64,000 bases of DNA from Doryteuthis pealeii. Lineage: Eukaryota > Mollusca > Cephalopoda > Myopsida > Loliginidae. Location: positions 54,675,581 to 54,739,580 of the forward strand of contig CM042157.1 in NCBI GenBank assembly GCA_023376005.1, in the 5' to 3' direction. The translations under genes and the position numbers were made by a program. Shown here in pieces: positions 34,323-45,814 of the stretch. Under the pieces are notes generated by a model that saw nothing but the letters and a program-made list of their open reading frames with translations, was not told the DNA's origin and ran no database searches. Each line of letters starts with the position of its first letter. Positions within the stretch are counted from its first letter, which is position 1.

Positions 34323-37300
34323 CAATTCAATCAGTTTTTTTAAAAGTTATAATCGATATAGGCACAGAAAAAAAAAGTTTCCTTTTTGGTTTGTTTTACA
34401 AAAAAGAGGACAAATGTCACTGAGCCAGGTTGTGAGGGGAGACAACTTTGTTTTTTATAACGGTATTTATCTCCCTTGTTCTGTGATATGCGCTGTGGCT
34501 AAAAACAAATATATATAATAATAAAATTAAATAAATGTTGAAAATTTTAAGAGTTTTCCCCACCTTGAAAAAAGTAATATAAGAAAGAAAAAGAAAAAAA
34601 TTGTAGGGATAAAAATAACCCCATGATTTAAATGAAAAAAAAAAACCAAAACAAAACAAAAAGCAAACAAACATAAAACTAAGCAAAACAACCAATGGCA
34701 TCTATAATTTAAAAAAATGAAAAAAAAAAAAAATGAAAGCTGAATGATTGAAACTTTTTTTTTAAACTCAAGTCGTCAAAAGACTTGCAAAAATAATCAC
34801 CTTTTAAAAATGGAAGTTAAATGAACAAAAAACAAACAAAAACAAAATGATTATGGCATTTGATGATGAAAGTTTAAAAAAAAAAAATTGTTGAAGTGCA
34901 TGAAAAAAAAAAAATGTTTTAAAAGAAAAATGCAAATGGACTTGAAAAATATGACAAGCTTAAGCCTACTTCCCTCGTAAAAAAGAAGAAAAAAAATGGG
35001 GAAAAAAATGAATGTGAATGACTTCATCACATGAAAACAAACAAACAAACAAAATTTCTTGCACTTAACCAAATGGACATTTTAATCCCTTGACCCCATT
35101 TTTTTTTTAAATCCTGAATTTTGGGGGTTCTGTTCTTGTCCATCTGCAATCTTCCCCACTCCTCTACTCATGTTGAAGAAAGGAAAAAAAAAAGTACATT
35201 CCAATCATTCCCCCCAACCCCCACTAGAACCCCCAAAATATTTTTTTGTTTGTTTTTGTTGGGTTTTTTTTAAGAAAGAAAATCTTACCAAGTTGCTCTA
35301 ATTTCAACCCACCTATCTTAACTTTCTAACTTATCTATTTTCCTGTCTATTTGTGACTTTATTTATTTATTTATTTATCTATTTATTTAATTTAAACCCC
35401 CGACACCCACCTCAAACAGGTTCGATTATTTATTTAATTCATTCATTCGTCATTTTCATTCAGTCCAAAATGTCATTTCATCTCATTCATTAAATCACAA
35501 ATTCATTTATTTATTTTATTTATTACAGTGTGGTCGCATTTTACGTGAAAACGAAAATAGTGCGATATTTTTTTTTTTTAAGTAAAGTTTGTTTATGCGC
35601 AAAATTTTAAATAATGCAAATCCTTCTGAAATTCCAGTGGAAAAAAAAAGTAGTCTTAAATTATGCGAGTTTGGAATATGTGTAAGGTTTTCAAAGGAAT
35701 ACCTCCCTCTCTCGCATAAAATGCAACCACTCTGTACGTTCATGTCTATTTATTTACCTATTTATTTAAGAAACATGCATTCCAAGGACACAGTTTATAG
35801 AAATGGAAAGATTATTTATTACAATTTTAGCAGTTTTTTTCCCTGTTTTCTTTATAAGAAGGAAGAAAGAAAAGAAAAAAAACAACTACATTTTACAGTT
35901 AGGGAACAAAACAATGAAAACTGAATGTATTTATTTATTTATTATTTCATATTTTTATTTTTTCCTTTCATCCAATCACCTTCCATGATTTTATTTATTT
36001 TCTATTTTGTGTTAAGAGATTTTTGTTTAAAAATGGGAGAGAAAAGAAAAAAAAATGAACAAATAAGACAAGTGTATAGACAAGTGCTGAACCTATTTAA
36101 AAGTATGATTGATTTTTATTAAAAACTTAGTAAATTCTTTGCTAAGGATGTTATATGCACACACACACAACCAACTTCTGAATTATGAAGTATTTAAAAA
36201 AAAAAGATCACCTCTCCAAAACAGACTTTACAAAAATCATTTCTAGTCTTATACTTTTTTGTGTGTTTAAAATGTATGTAAATGTATATATATTTTATTT
36301 TTTTAAAACAGAAAAAGAATTATTTCTTTTCTTTTTTTCTCTCTATTTCAATAATTTAATATTTAAATTGATAATTTATGATTTTTCAAGAAAAACAAAA
36401 AACAAAAAAGAACATGAAAACTTTTTTTGGTGCATGTGTTTTTTTTTTGTTTTTAATTTTTATGTCTTTTTAATTGTTTTTTTTAAAAGTCCCTCTCTAT
36501 GTAATATTTATTTTTCACCCCCACAAATTTGTTTATGATTGACTTTCTTCTTTCACATCATTTTGGGTCATCACTACTGTAAGAAAAACAGTATAACAAC
36601 CTTTTTTATCCACTAGGTTGGTTCGTGTATAAGTTATGTACTAGTTAAAAGAATAGATTACCCTCCTATTTCATATTTTAGTTTAAAAAAATAAAAATCT
36701 ATTGCTTATAAATAATTTAGCAAGGATAACCTAGATAATAATTGCAGTATTTCAAAAAGAAAAAAGTGAAGTCGATAAAAGGATTGCTTCATTATTTGAT
36801 AATAAAAATATTTTTTGAAAATAAAAATAGCACTACCATTATTTAAAAAAAAGAAACCAGAAACACCCACCTCAGGGCTTGCTTGTTTTTAGGCCCACCA
36901 AATTCTGCTGCTATACCTGTGAAAAAGAGTTTTAAAATAAAAAAAAATATTTGTTAACAGGTACATTAAGGACTGAACCTCCCAACTTCCAAGTTTTTTC
37001 CCCTGCCAACCAACACAGTCTTAAATGAAGAAAAACAGTAGACTTCAAATTTTATCATCAGTTTCTTTCAAATGACACTTAATAATTTAATACTGACAAG
37101 TTGGTTTTATTTATTTTTGTTGTTTTTTTTCAAAGAAAAGAAAAAAAAATTTGTTTCATCTTTTTTTGTTTTTTAAAAGATGATTTTTTTTTCTTTTTTA
37201 TTATTCCTTTTTTCTCTTTTTTTTTTCGCCCCTCTCCTTTCCATTTTCTTCCTGTGTAATCCTGACTTCACTCTTGATTAATGATGTTGCTGATACAAAA

Positions 37301-37470
37301 AAAAAAAAATTTGGAACAGACTCCTAAAAACTTAAATTTGTCACTAGTCACTTAGATCTCTACATTCCAAACTCTGACACCCATAATCATTGTGTGTAAA
37401 TAAATAACAACCATCTTACTAGCATCTGTGAACTTTTTATTTATTTATTTTATTGTATTTATTTTATTAT
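34323..37470 (+). promoter_or_regulatory. Probable 3' UTR of the MYT1-family gene, AU-rich
   Basis: This is about 3.1 kb after the stop codon with no recognisable SINE, LINE or MITE, unlike nearly every other stretch of similar size here. It is very A/T-rich with purine and pyrimidine runs. It holds several clusters of overlapping ATTTA units (35358-35391, 35503-35527, 35741-35768, 35926-35945, 37437-37470). Two Pumilio-type sites are present: TGTATATA at 36283 and TGTAAATA at 37395. AATAAA occurs several times, and the true cleavage site cannot be chosen. The assignment is inferred from position and composition. Confidence 0.45.
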
Positions 37471-37499
37471 TGCTATTTTCTTTTTCAGCCATTTTATTT

Positions 37500-37735
37500 C
37501 CTTCATTTCATAATCTAATAACTTGACCAGTTGTCATTCAAATGATCTCAAATTTTAACAACATGTCTAGAAACAACTAAAAAAAACAACAACTATATTT
37601 AATGTTCTTTTTTGTTGTATAGAAATGCCATGCACTGACAAAGAAAAGGCGTTTAAACAAACATGCAACTAGAATTTGAGATTATTTGAATAAAAATTGA
37701 AGCTTACAAAATGATATCAAGATCCTTTCAAGTTG
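37500..37735. repeat. MITE related to 20486-20725
   Basis: GACCAGTTGTCATTCAAATG and TAGAAACAACTAAAAA match the other element's interior. ATTTGAGATTATTTGAATAA near the right end mirrors the left. Terminal CAGGGTGTTTC is not preserved. Confidence 0.55.
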
Positions 37736-37739
37736 GGGT

Positions 37740-37930
37740 AAAACTTGTTAATGAATGCACCATAATTTTACCAAGTACTTTCAGCACTACAAAGTGCCAT
37801 CTTCAGGGGGTTATATGAAATTGAGCTGTTTGTACACAGAAATGTGGGAGAAGGAACAAATGGGAATAAGTAGGAGGAGGAGGAAACTCCCAAAAACTGT
37901 GTAAAGAGATGTAAGAATTGGCTATATGCA
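37740..37930. other. Possible retroelement terminus
   Basis: TTTCAGCACTACAAAGTGCC then ATCTTCAGGG resembles the GCCATCTTCAGG-type ends seen in Penelope-like and other elements. Nothing else recognised; weak. Confidence 0.25.
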
Positions 37931-37999
37931 AATCATTTGTATTAGGAATCATAACTATGTGCAAAAACATGACAAAAACGACTGCACAAATATATATAC

Positions 38000-38175
38000 A
38001 TTTACCAATCCCTCCATACAAGTAGGGTGTGACACAAGGTCACATTTTTTTAAAGTTGAGTTTAACAGTTTTGAATTCAGAGTTTTCCTATTCCTAGACC
38101 AATTGCTATACCAAGGTTAAATAACCAAGTCTGTCCTACTTTTTACTCATAGTTGGAGGGAGAATAGTTTTCAAA
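38000..38175 (-). repeat. SINE family A, body and tail
   Basis: Minus strand carries GGACAGACTTGGTTATTTAA, TCTAGGAATAGGAAAACTC and GACCTTGTGTCACACCCTAC. The tail TTGGTAAATGTATATATAT ends in a TA tract. Confidence 0.7.
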
Positions 38176-38199
38176 GGTTAGTATTATCTGCATTATTTG

Positions 38200-38285
38200 G
38201 ATTATTGTCCTCATCTTCATTGTTATCTGTACAACGTTTCGCCCAATGTGCCCTCCAGCCTTCTTCAGGTATTTCTTGGCAGATT
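38200..38285. repeat. Family D fragment
   Basis: CTTCATTGTTATCTGTACAA, CGTTTCGCCCAATGTGCCC and CCTTCTTCAGGTATTTCTTG match 21500-21570. Confidence 0.55.
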
Positions 38286-38439
38286 CGGGAACCTTCTTGT
38301 CGTAATCAGGAGCCATCACGGAACTTTGAACCTAACCCTTTATTCAATCCATGGGGGTATCCTGTTCTCATTCCGCTAACCATAGCTGGGGTAGAGGCGT
38401 TAAGCTGTGTTAATTATTATTCTATGTTAATGCTGACCA

Positions 38440-38521
38440 GAATTGAACCTGCAGTCTAGAGATAACTGTCACTTAGAACTGTCTTAACCTAACTCCTTTA
38501 TCCACTAGGACATGTGTCCAG
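38440..38521 (-). repeat. tRNA-like SINE head
   Basis: The minus strand begins GGACACATGTCCTAGTGGAT (A-box-like TAGTGGATAAAGG). GCAGGTTCAATTCTGG about 60 nt on is close to a canonical B box. Acceptor-stem pairing is not convincing, so it is a SINE head, not a tRNA gene. Confidence 0.5.
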
Positions 38522-38654
38522 TGTGAATTTTGGGAACTTATAAACCTAATGTCTTGATTTGGATAGAATATCTACCTATTCACTTATGTATGATGTTTTA
38601 CCTAGACTCATATTGGGTGTTTTTTTTTGTTTTTTTTTTTTTTTTTTTTCAAAG

Positions 38655-38752
38655 ATATTAGCACTATGCAAAATGCAAACAACCTCGTCCAGTACTTGAA
38701 CACAGGCCACCAAGTCCAATGATAACTGTTACACCATGTGCCTCCAAAATAA
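38655..38752 (-). repeat. SINE family A head
   Basis: Minus strand: GGAGGCACATGGTGTAACAG, TGTGTTCAAGTACTGGACG and TTGCATTTTGCATAGTGCT. It abuts a long T tract. Confidence 0.65.
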
Positions 38753-38754
38753 AT

Positions 38755-39875
38755 ATAAATGAATGATGAATGTGATTCCCTAACTACTAGGCATAAAATA
38801 ACCATATACAATTAAAATCAATCTTCACTAAGATCAATAATTATAAAAATTATATAAATTCATAAGTTAAAATGTGGCAGTCATTTTTATTTATATCTAA
38901 CATTAATTACAACGTTGTAATAATAAATAAAGATTGCTGTATATTTTAATTGTTTTAACTTTAATACAAAACTACAGTTATATTACATTTCTCTATTCAA
39001 TAGAACTGAAATATATAAAAATGAATAAAGATTTACAATGATTTATACTTAAACTTTTACAAATCTTATCTGATATTTTAATATCTAAACAATAAAAAGA
39101 GAAGAAAAATTGATTACTGTAATTATTTGTGATTAAAACATGCACTTCTAATTTTGGACTACAAAATTCTTGAGAAAAATAAATTCTCGTGTATAGCTTT
39201 CATTTCAAATTTTTATCAGTTTAAATAGTGAAAATAAGAATTTCTATAGTTTACATTTTATGTCTTAAAACAATGAATTCATAAAGAATTCAGAGCAAAC
39301 ACACGGACAAAAAAATACAACAAGCTATCAGCAAAAATAATTTCACATTAGGAGAAACAAAATTACAAACACATTTCAGATAATATCTCTAATGACACAT
39401 TAGTCTGGATTAGAAATATAATTTTCGGTTATCTCGTGCCGACTATGGTGAGGCATGTGGACAAGAAAAACGTTAATTATATAATCCCCGTGTATAATAA
39501 GCATCCTTTATCTTTGAGCTGAAAAATTCTGGAAAAATTGTACATCCTATATTCAAATAATCACGATACATTTTTGTATTTTCTGTCCAAGGGAGATAAC
39601 TTTATACGCACAAGAAATTTTTTATGCAAGGGAGATAACCATGATATTTTAATTACTGTGGGTAAAAAACACATCTTTTTCAAACGCTTTCAATTATTAC
39701 AAAAATTGATTAAAACAAAATACTACAGACATTGTTTGCTTAGATTATAATTTCGCAAACACAGAAAATACAAAGTTATGAATTGTTTCATTAAATAACT
39801 TATGCGAATAAAGGTAACAGGTTATTGTATATTTTGCAGGCAGAGCGACTTTTTTGTCGTTTTCGCGTTAGATTA
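38755..39875. other. AT-rich non-coding stretch
   Basis: No repeat family or coding signal recognised, apart from two AAGGGAGATAAC motifs at 39588-39600 and 39627-39639. Confidence 0.6.
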
Positions 39876-39879
39876 ATGT

Positions 39880-40120
39880 ACATATATTTACCCAACCCTT
39901 CCACATGAGCAGGATGCAACACAAGGTCAATTTCTATGCGGAGTTTAACAGGTTTGAATTCAGAGTTTTGCCCGACCAAGGTTAAAAGAGCCCAGTCTAC
40001 CCTTCTATTTACCAATAGCTAGAGGAAGAAATGTAATCAGCCTCATCTAGGATTTGAACTTGTCTTTGCCGTGTACATTTCCTATAGTGATAACCATTAC
40101 AGCATAGGTGCCTCTTTATC
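39880..40120 (-). repeat. tRNA-derived SINE family A, near complete
   Basis: Minus strand: head AGGCACCTATGCTGTAATGG, B-box-like AAGTTCAAATCCTAGATG, GGTAAATAGAAGGGTAGACT and TGACCTTGTGTTGCATCCTG. Tail GGGTTGGGTAAATATATGT. Confidence 0.75.
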
Positions 40121-40742
40121 ATGTAAGGCATTTTGCAATTGGCTGTTCATTGACCAATTCAATGTTAACATATAGAAACATTGCTAGGAAGCCTCACTAT
40201 ATTGTAGGATCATATAATGGTTGTTTTGCAAAATATTATAATTAAAAGTGAGAGCTTCATTTTCCTGTTATTGTAGTATCACATACAATTGCTGATCAAA
40301 TTATTATATTTTGTTTGCTTTTTTTATATATATGATTAATTGAATTGTTTGAAAATTGCCTGAAAATAATCCACCCATTCTACAAGGATTTTAAAAAAAT
40401 CATCTGTGAAAGGATTAAACTAAGTTTTTATTTGAAATGTTTTATTACAATCTGAAGCTTCAAACAAAAATGTTTTTTGCTATTTAGAATTGCAGAAAGC
40501 TTTTCAAATTAAACATAAATATCTAAATATTCTTTTGTACTTGAGAATCAAGTTTTTTAAAAGATGGCCAAAAACTTACAAATAAAATTAGTTATGGCCA
40601 ATATATTAAATATAATATATTAGCCATTCAAAAACAATATTGTAATATATTAATATTAGAATATGTAATATATTAATTAGTCAAAAAGGAATTATTATTA
40701 TAACTACAATACTCTTGTTCCTTAATCTTTTGACAGTTATTA

Positions 40743-41179
40743 TTTTGCAACACCCTCTGATTAAAAATGAGCCCGCTCAAATCGTCCAAGATGAAATGCA
40801 AAAAAGTAAATCCTGATTATCTGGTGTCATTTATTGGCAAAATTCTTATTTCTTATAAGTGTTGTCCTTTCAGCTAAATAATGGACCATTTTGTTTTTAT
40901 TAGAAAGAAAGAAAGAAAAGAAAAAGAATATACTACACAGAAAAAATATAAGAAAGAAAGGGGAAAGATAGAGAGAGGGGGTGAATGTAAGGAAGCAATA
41001 ATGCTAATCTGTTTCAATTGAACATGATGAAAAGAAGGAAAGAAAGAAAAAATTGAGCGAGTTAAATCAAGATTATCATACTTTTTACATATTGAACTAT
41101 TTAGCAATAGCTCTTAAGTAAACATATCAAACATAATAATTAAATTACCATACTGTGATATATCCAAAGGTCCTGCTAG
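40743..41179 (+). mobile_element. Helitron-like non-autonomous element, copy 2
   Basis: Begins TTTTGCAACACCCTCTGATT after an A and ends TCCTGCTAG before T, colinear with 33125-33496. It is longer because of an AAAG-rich insertion. The 3' hairpin has decayed (CTGTGATATATCCAAAG). Confidence 0.6.
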
Positions 41180-41194
41180 TTATAACTATTACAA

Positions 41195-41860
41195 GGAGGC
41201 ATGCTTAGCGTAACAGTTATCATCGTAAGAAATGGAATTCAATTTCTGGATGAGGCTGTTTACATTTCACTTCATCCAAATGCCCTTGAGAAAGGCATGA
41301 ATGTGTGTTCTTCCTTCAGATATGGGTAAATAGGGTAATCTGAACATAAGCTACATAAATGAGAGTAACCTCCCCTTGTTTATTTCCCTTTGAGGAAGCC
41401 ATATGTTTTGGTCAGTCATTTTCATTTCACTATAATCTACACTGAAAATACAAATTTGTTTGAATCAATACAACTGCATGTTTTAACACAAAAATATCAT
41501 AAAATGTGTTCCTAATAACAAGTTCATTTCAAATAATGCACAAGGACAATTAAGAACACATTTTATTATATTTTCGTGTTAAAACATGCAATTGTATTGA
41601 TTCGAACAAATTCATACTTTCAGTGTAGATTTACGGTGAAATGAAAATGGCCGACCAAAACATATGGCTTCCTCAAAGGGAAATAAATAAGGGGAGGTTA
41701 CTCTCATTTATGTAGCTAATGTTCAGATTACCGTAAATAGTAGGACAGACTGAGTTCTCTAGATTGGGTAAGGCAACCAGTCTAGGAGAAGGAAAAACTT
41801 AGAATTCACACCTACCTTACTCTGGTTAAAAGTTGACATTGTGTCAATTCCAAATCATGG
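41195..41860 (+). repeat. SINE family A interrupted by a hairpin MITE
   Basis: GGCATGCTTAGCGTAACAGT and GAAATGGAATTCAATTTCTG form the head and B-box region. CATTTCACTTCATCCAAATG starts the body. After the MITE at 41334-41732 it resumes with GTAGGACAGACTGAGTTCTC and TAGGAGAAGGAAAAACTTAG, ending near ACATTGTGTCAATTCC. Confidence 0.75.
41334..41732. mobile_element. 399-bp hairpin MITE with 8-bp target duplication
   Basis: Begins GGTAATCTGAACATAAGC and ends GCTAATGTTCAGATTACC. The arms are about 180 nt and nearly perfect, separated by about 40 nt. It is flanked directly by GTAAATAG at 41326-41333 and 41733-41740. An 8-bp duplication is typical of hAT-type transposition. No coding capacity. Confidence 0.85.
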
Positions 41861-41999
41861 AAGAAGGATGGGGGAATACATACATACATACTACTACTGC
41901 CATCAATAACACCACTACTACTACTGCTAATATCAAAGCAACATTGATAATAGGCAGAAGAATAGCATATGTAGGTTATGTGGTAACAGATAAAATATT

Positions 42000-42420
42000 T
42001 GTATTACATTCATAAGGTCATTAATCATCTTAACAACAGCAACTTTGAGCACCTTTTTGATCTCCATGTTTCTAACACACGTGGGCATGCCTACAAAGTC
42101 AGAAAACAGTATAGCTCACATGACTTTTGGAAATATATTTTCATGCTCAGAGTTGCCGAGGCATGGAATAAACTGTCTGCATCTGTTGTAGGCTGCCGAA
42201 ACACTGCATCTTTCAAAGCCTCCATGCTTTCTGTAATCCACCAACACTATACCTGATACCCCCCTCCACACACATATGCACACACACGCACACATACATG
42301 TATATTATTAATGTACACTATTCATGTTCCGGATACATTATTCTATGTACTAGACATGAGACTCTGATGAGTTGTGGTGCACCTGAGCACTGTACACAGT
42401 AAATTTCATTATTATTATTG
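42000..42420 (+). pseudogene. CR1/jockey-type LINE 3' end
   Basis: A frame ending at 42256 reads NFEHLFDLHVSNTRGHAYKV, then FMLRVAEAWNKLSASVVGCR and NTASFKASML. This is the conserved last part of CR1/jockey-like reverse transcriptases (RVxxAWNxLP...F+). A CA-rich 3' UTR and an ATT-repeat tail (to about 42420) follow. The polymerase core is missing. Confidence 0.7.
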
Positions 42421-42575
42421 TTATATACACCTTGTTTTGGCTTCTGTGCCCTCTGGCCTTGTTCAGCTATTTCTTGTTGAACCTTTGACAAGTAATTTCT
42501 GAAGAAGGTGAGAGGACACATCAGTCAAAACATTGTTGTCCCCATCTTTATTGTTATATACACAGTCTGAAAAAT
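42410..42575. repeat. Family D copy
   Basis: TGTTATATACACCTTGTTTT, GTGCCCTCTGGCCTTGTTCA and, mirrored, TCTGAAGAAGGTGAGAGG then TCAAAACATTGTTGTC. It ends CTTTATTGTTATATACACAG. Confidence 0.5.
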
Positions 42576-42589
42576 CTAAATAATACAAA

Positions 42590-43765
42590 TGATCAATCCC
42601 CATCTCAAAAAGATGAGACAAATCGAAATGAAAGAGTTAATCACAAGAGAATACAGCAAATTGGTACAAATCAAGAATAGACACAACTGGGGTGTGGATG
42701 GGGTGATCCTTTGGGAATTATGCAAGAGATTAAAATTTACCATGCTCACAAATCGTAGATGCATAAATCAGAATCTATCTGAGAAAATTAGACACAAAAT
42801 TCTGATACTTTGGAATATTAAAAGAAAAAAAGAAAAAGAAAAAGAAATCCAGGCCAGAAGACCAGAGATACTTTTAATTAAAAAGAAAAGAACTTTGTCA
42901 ATTAGTGGATTTTGCTGTTCTAGCAGATTATAGAATGAAAGTGAAAGATTGACAAGATGCAAATATGTGTGAGTGCATGGCCCATTAATATATACAACCT
43001 CACATGTCACCATAAGCAAGTAGAATTCTAACAGGCCGAATCGTTTTATAGTCAATTTATGTCTGTTTCGAAAAATCTTAAAGCTCAAACATTTGGCTAG
43101 ATGAAACTGTAAGTTCTCCTCGAGAAATACTGTTTCTCTGTAGTATCATTACTATTGCCTACCATGACCAGGGAATACATTTCACATTGAAAAGGTTTTT
43201 TTTTTTTCTGATATAACCTGAAATCATATATAAATTGTTGGTGTGTTTGTTTTCTATAACTATTTTTTTTTTTTATAGTTTGTTTACAATCTTTTATTAT
43301 TACATTTCTGAAGAAAGAAAAAAGACAAGTTTGTATATTTTAACATTTTTTTTTTAAACAGGCATAAATTGACTATAAAACGAATTAGAATTCTGCCTGC
43401 TTATGTGACATGTGTGGCCATATATATTGGGCTGTGGTGAGTGTTGCAAAAGCTGTGGAACATGAAAGTGGCAATGATGCTAATTGTAGTTGGTGCCCTT
43501 GGCACATTACTTATAGGCATGGAAAAGAAAGATCACTTAGAAGTGTCCTGGAGAGATGAGGACACTTTCTGTCAAATTTTAGTGAAAAACTCACAAAGAA
43601 TGAAAGAATAAAAGACTGAGTGAACTGGATTATTAAACAAAAAATTGAAACCATCCAGACGAAAGCACAATTAAAATCAGTGAGAATACTTAGTCTTGGA
43701 GAACTGAGACTTATTGTCACTCAGACTTGTGTGAAAAACTCTCATATTAGTAATAATAATAAAAC
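42590..43765 (+). pseudogene. LINE fragment with restriction-endonuclease-like tail, split by a MITE
   Basis: Before the insert: [20 protein letters not shown], then IQARRPEILLIKKKRTLSI. After it (43445 on): KAVEHESGNDANCSWCPWHI and KIETIQTKAQLKSVRILSL, colinear with the 12290-13060 copy. An AATAATAATAA tail near 43745 marks the LINE 3' end. Frames are interrupted by stops. Confidence 0.7.
42976..43435. mobile_element. 460-bp MITE inserted in a LINE fragment
   Basis: The left arm 42976-43070 and right arm 43356-43435 are complementary (shared CGTTTTATAGTCAATTTATG). Candidate target duplications TGTGAGTG (42968-42975) and GGTGAGTG (43436-43443) match at 7 of 8. Ends begin CATGGCCCA and ACAGCCCA, hAT-like. 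Confidence 0.7.
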
Positions 43766-44170
43766 TTGCATAGAGTGAAAAAGAAAACTCCTCAAAACCC
43801 AACTCTGCAGCAGAAATCTAATCTAAGGAATAAATACTTGGATCAGTGCTGCTTGCAAGATCCAAGGGCAGTGCTGCTTGCAAGATACTCTGGACCATTC
43901 TTAAAATGGATTAGGGAGGATAGAGCAAAAAAAAACCCAAAAAACAAGGGAAGTGATGATGATGTTCAAAGTCTTTACCGCCAAGAGATGACATAGACAT
44001 GAAATGTGAGTAAAGATAAAAGGGAAGAAAAGGACTCACCAGAATTGAGGATTCATATGAGATGCAACAATGCAGAAATTTGAGGAATATACAAAAAAAA
44101 AGTTGAAAGAAAGTTTTCTTTTCATTGTAAGGAAACTATTAAAATTTGTAAAAACAAAGATTAATAAATC
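43766..44170 (+). pseudogene. Post-reverse-transcriptase fragment of the same LINE family
   Basis: Encodes QDPRAVLLARYSGPFLKWIR then EDRAKKNPKNKGSDDDVQSL. A decayed EEYIKKSKERL-like segment follows near 44090 (IYKKKLKESF). In intact elements this lies before the WELCKRL part, so this is a separate insertion downstream of 42590-43765. Confidence 0.55.
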
Positions 44171-44294
44171 TATTCATTAACGTCCAGGGTTATAGCAGAG
44201 ATAAATGTCTGGGGGTCAGTTTTTTTCTTTCTTGTGTTGTTTTCTTGTATTTTGTTGAAGTAAAACCCTGTAAAAAATATTACAAGTGGTAAAA

Positions 44295-44530
44295 ATAGAC
44301 CCTATCAGGAACTACCACACCGGGTCTAAGTTGACCTGGGAGTAATGGAAATGAAAGGGTACTCTACCTCCCCAGAACTCACCACCAAATGCAGTTTAGT
44401 GTCATCCCCAGGACACCCCTTTTCTCTGTGTATATGTGTGTGTGTGGGGGGGGGGCTTATTCCTCTGTAGGGGATACAACCAGCTTATTCTAAGTCCAGC
44501 CGACAGGGCAGAATATTGCCTGACTTGGCA
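44295..44530 (-). repeat. Family B copy, internally deleted
   Basis: Minus strand: head CCTGTCGGCTGGACTTAGAA and CCCCTACAGAGGAATAAG, then directly the tail with AACTGCATTTGGTGGTGAG and CAGGTCAACTTAGACCCGG. Confidence 0.6.
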
Positions 44531-44774
44531 CTTGAAAAAATTACTTGGTTTAAAATATAAGGCTTTTCTTTTTCTTTTATTTATATTAATTTCTAATTTA
44601 TGCATATCGACTTTAAATGTCTGATCGTCTGGATAAAAAAAAATCTTTCGGGTCATCTTTCAAAATTCAAAGACCAAAATCCAAGGGAAGTAATTCAAAC
44701 ACAAATTCTAAAAATAATATTTAAATTATTTTTATTCATTCGCTTTCATTACTTTGACACAGACCTACAAATAG

Positions 44775-44778
<4 letters not shown>

Positions 44779-44813
<35 letters not shown>
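44779..44813. repeat. (TA)n microsatellite
   Basis: About 17 TA units. Confidence 0.9.
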
Positions 44814-44818
<5 letters not shown>

Positions 44819-44819
44819 A

Positions 44820-45229
44820 AAAACTACTTATTTAAAGATATTTTATTTTTTAAGATCTGTGATATTTTTTCATATTACGCTTAAATTAGAATTTCAATTT
44901 TACTTTGAATATACTGGATGATTAAAAAAGGTTCATTCCTTAAACAGTCTCCACACGTTCACCATCCCTGTAAACGGATTGTTAGAATCTCCCACAGGTG
45001 AGTATCTCTATTAGAAAAGTAGAACTGATATTACATAGACTACATGAGAAAGATTCCAATAAGGTGTTGACTGAAATGGCAAACAGGTAGGAGACTTTAA
45101 AATCATAGAAATATTAACATTTAGATTTTTTTAAAATCTTCCTTTATATAAAAGGAACTTTCATGATGTAATCATTAAGAATACATGATTTAGATTTTTG
45201 CCATTATCTTTTTACTGTTTTGTGTTTAT

Positions 45230-45275
<46 letters not shown>

Positions 45276-45810
45276 GTCTATAATGCAAGATCTCTAAGTC
45301 TTTTGTTATTTATTTAAATATATATATATATAATAAGAAAAATTCTGTATGTCTGTTTATACAATGATTGAGTGAACATCCTTTTATGAAAGAAAATTGA
45401 TAGAGACCAGCAAAGATCAAAGTTCAATAAAATCCATACCCTATTTTTGTTTGAGATGGGGTTAAAAACTTTTTACCCCTTCTTTTCCGTAAGAAAAGCT
45501 GAATAAAAATCTGACAAAAGTATAAATCAATGATATATCAAACAAATTATTAAAGGACAAAAGAAAATAACACAAACAAGAAAAATAATAAAAATAGACA
45601 ACTTAAGACAAGAATATAAAAAGAATGAAATATAATAAAAGAAATATTTATTAAAAGAATTTTTATTAGTCTATATAGAGATATAGATATTTACTTTGAA
45701 CCTTTTTAAATCGCAACCAATACAAGTTGGTTGGTTGGTTGGTTTTTACAGTATATCAACCGTTCTTGGGTTATTTAATGCTGGAGACATTTTGTTTTAT
45801 TCATTCTTAG
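44820..45810. other. AT-rich non-coding stretch
   Basis: Contains a TA repeat at 45236-45269 and a GGTTGGTTGGTTGG tract near 45730. No gene or repeat family recognised. Confidence 0.6.
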
Positions 45811-45814
45811 TGGG

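Noticed and set aside
34417..36538. Several Phe/Lys-rich open frames after the MYT1-family stop codon
   Set aside because: Low-complexity translations of an AT-rich probable UTR, with no conserved motif.
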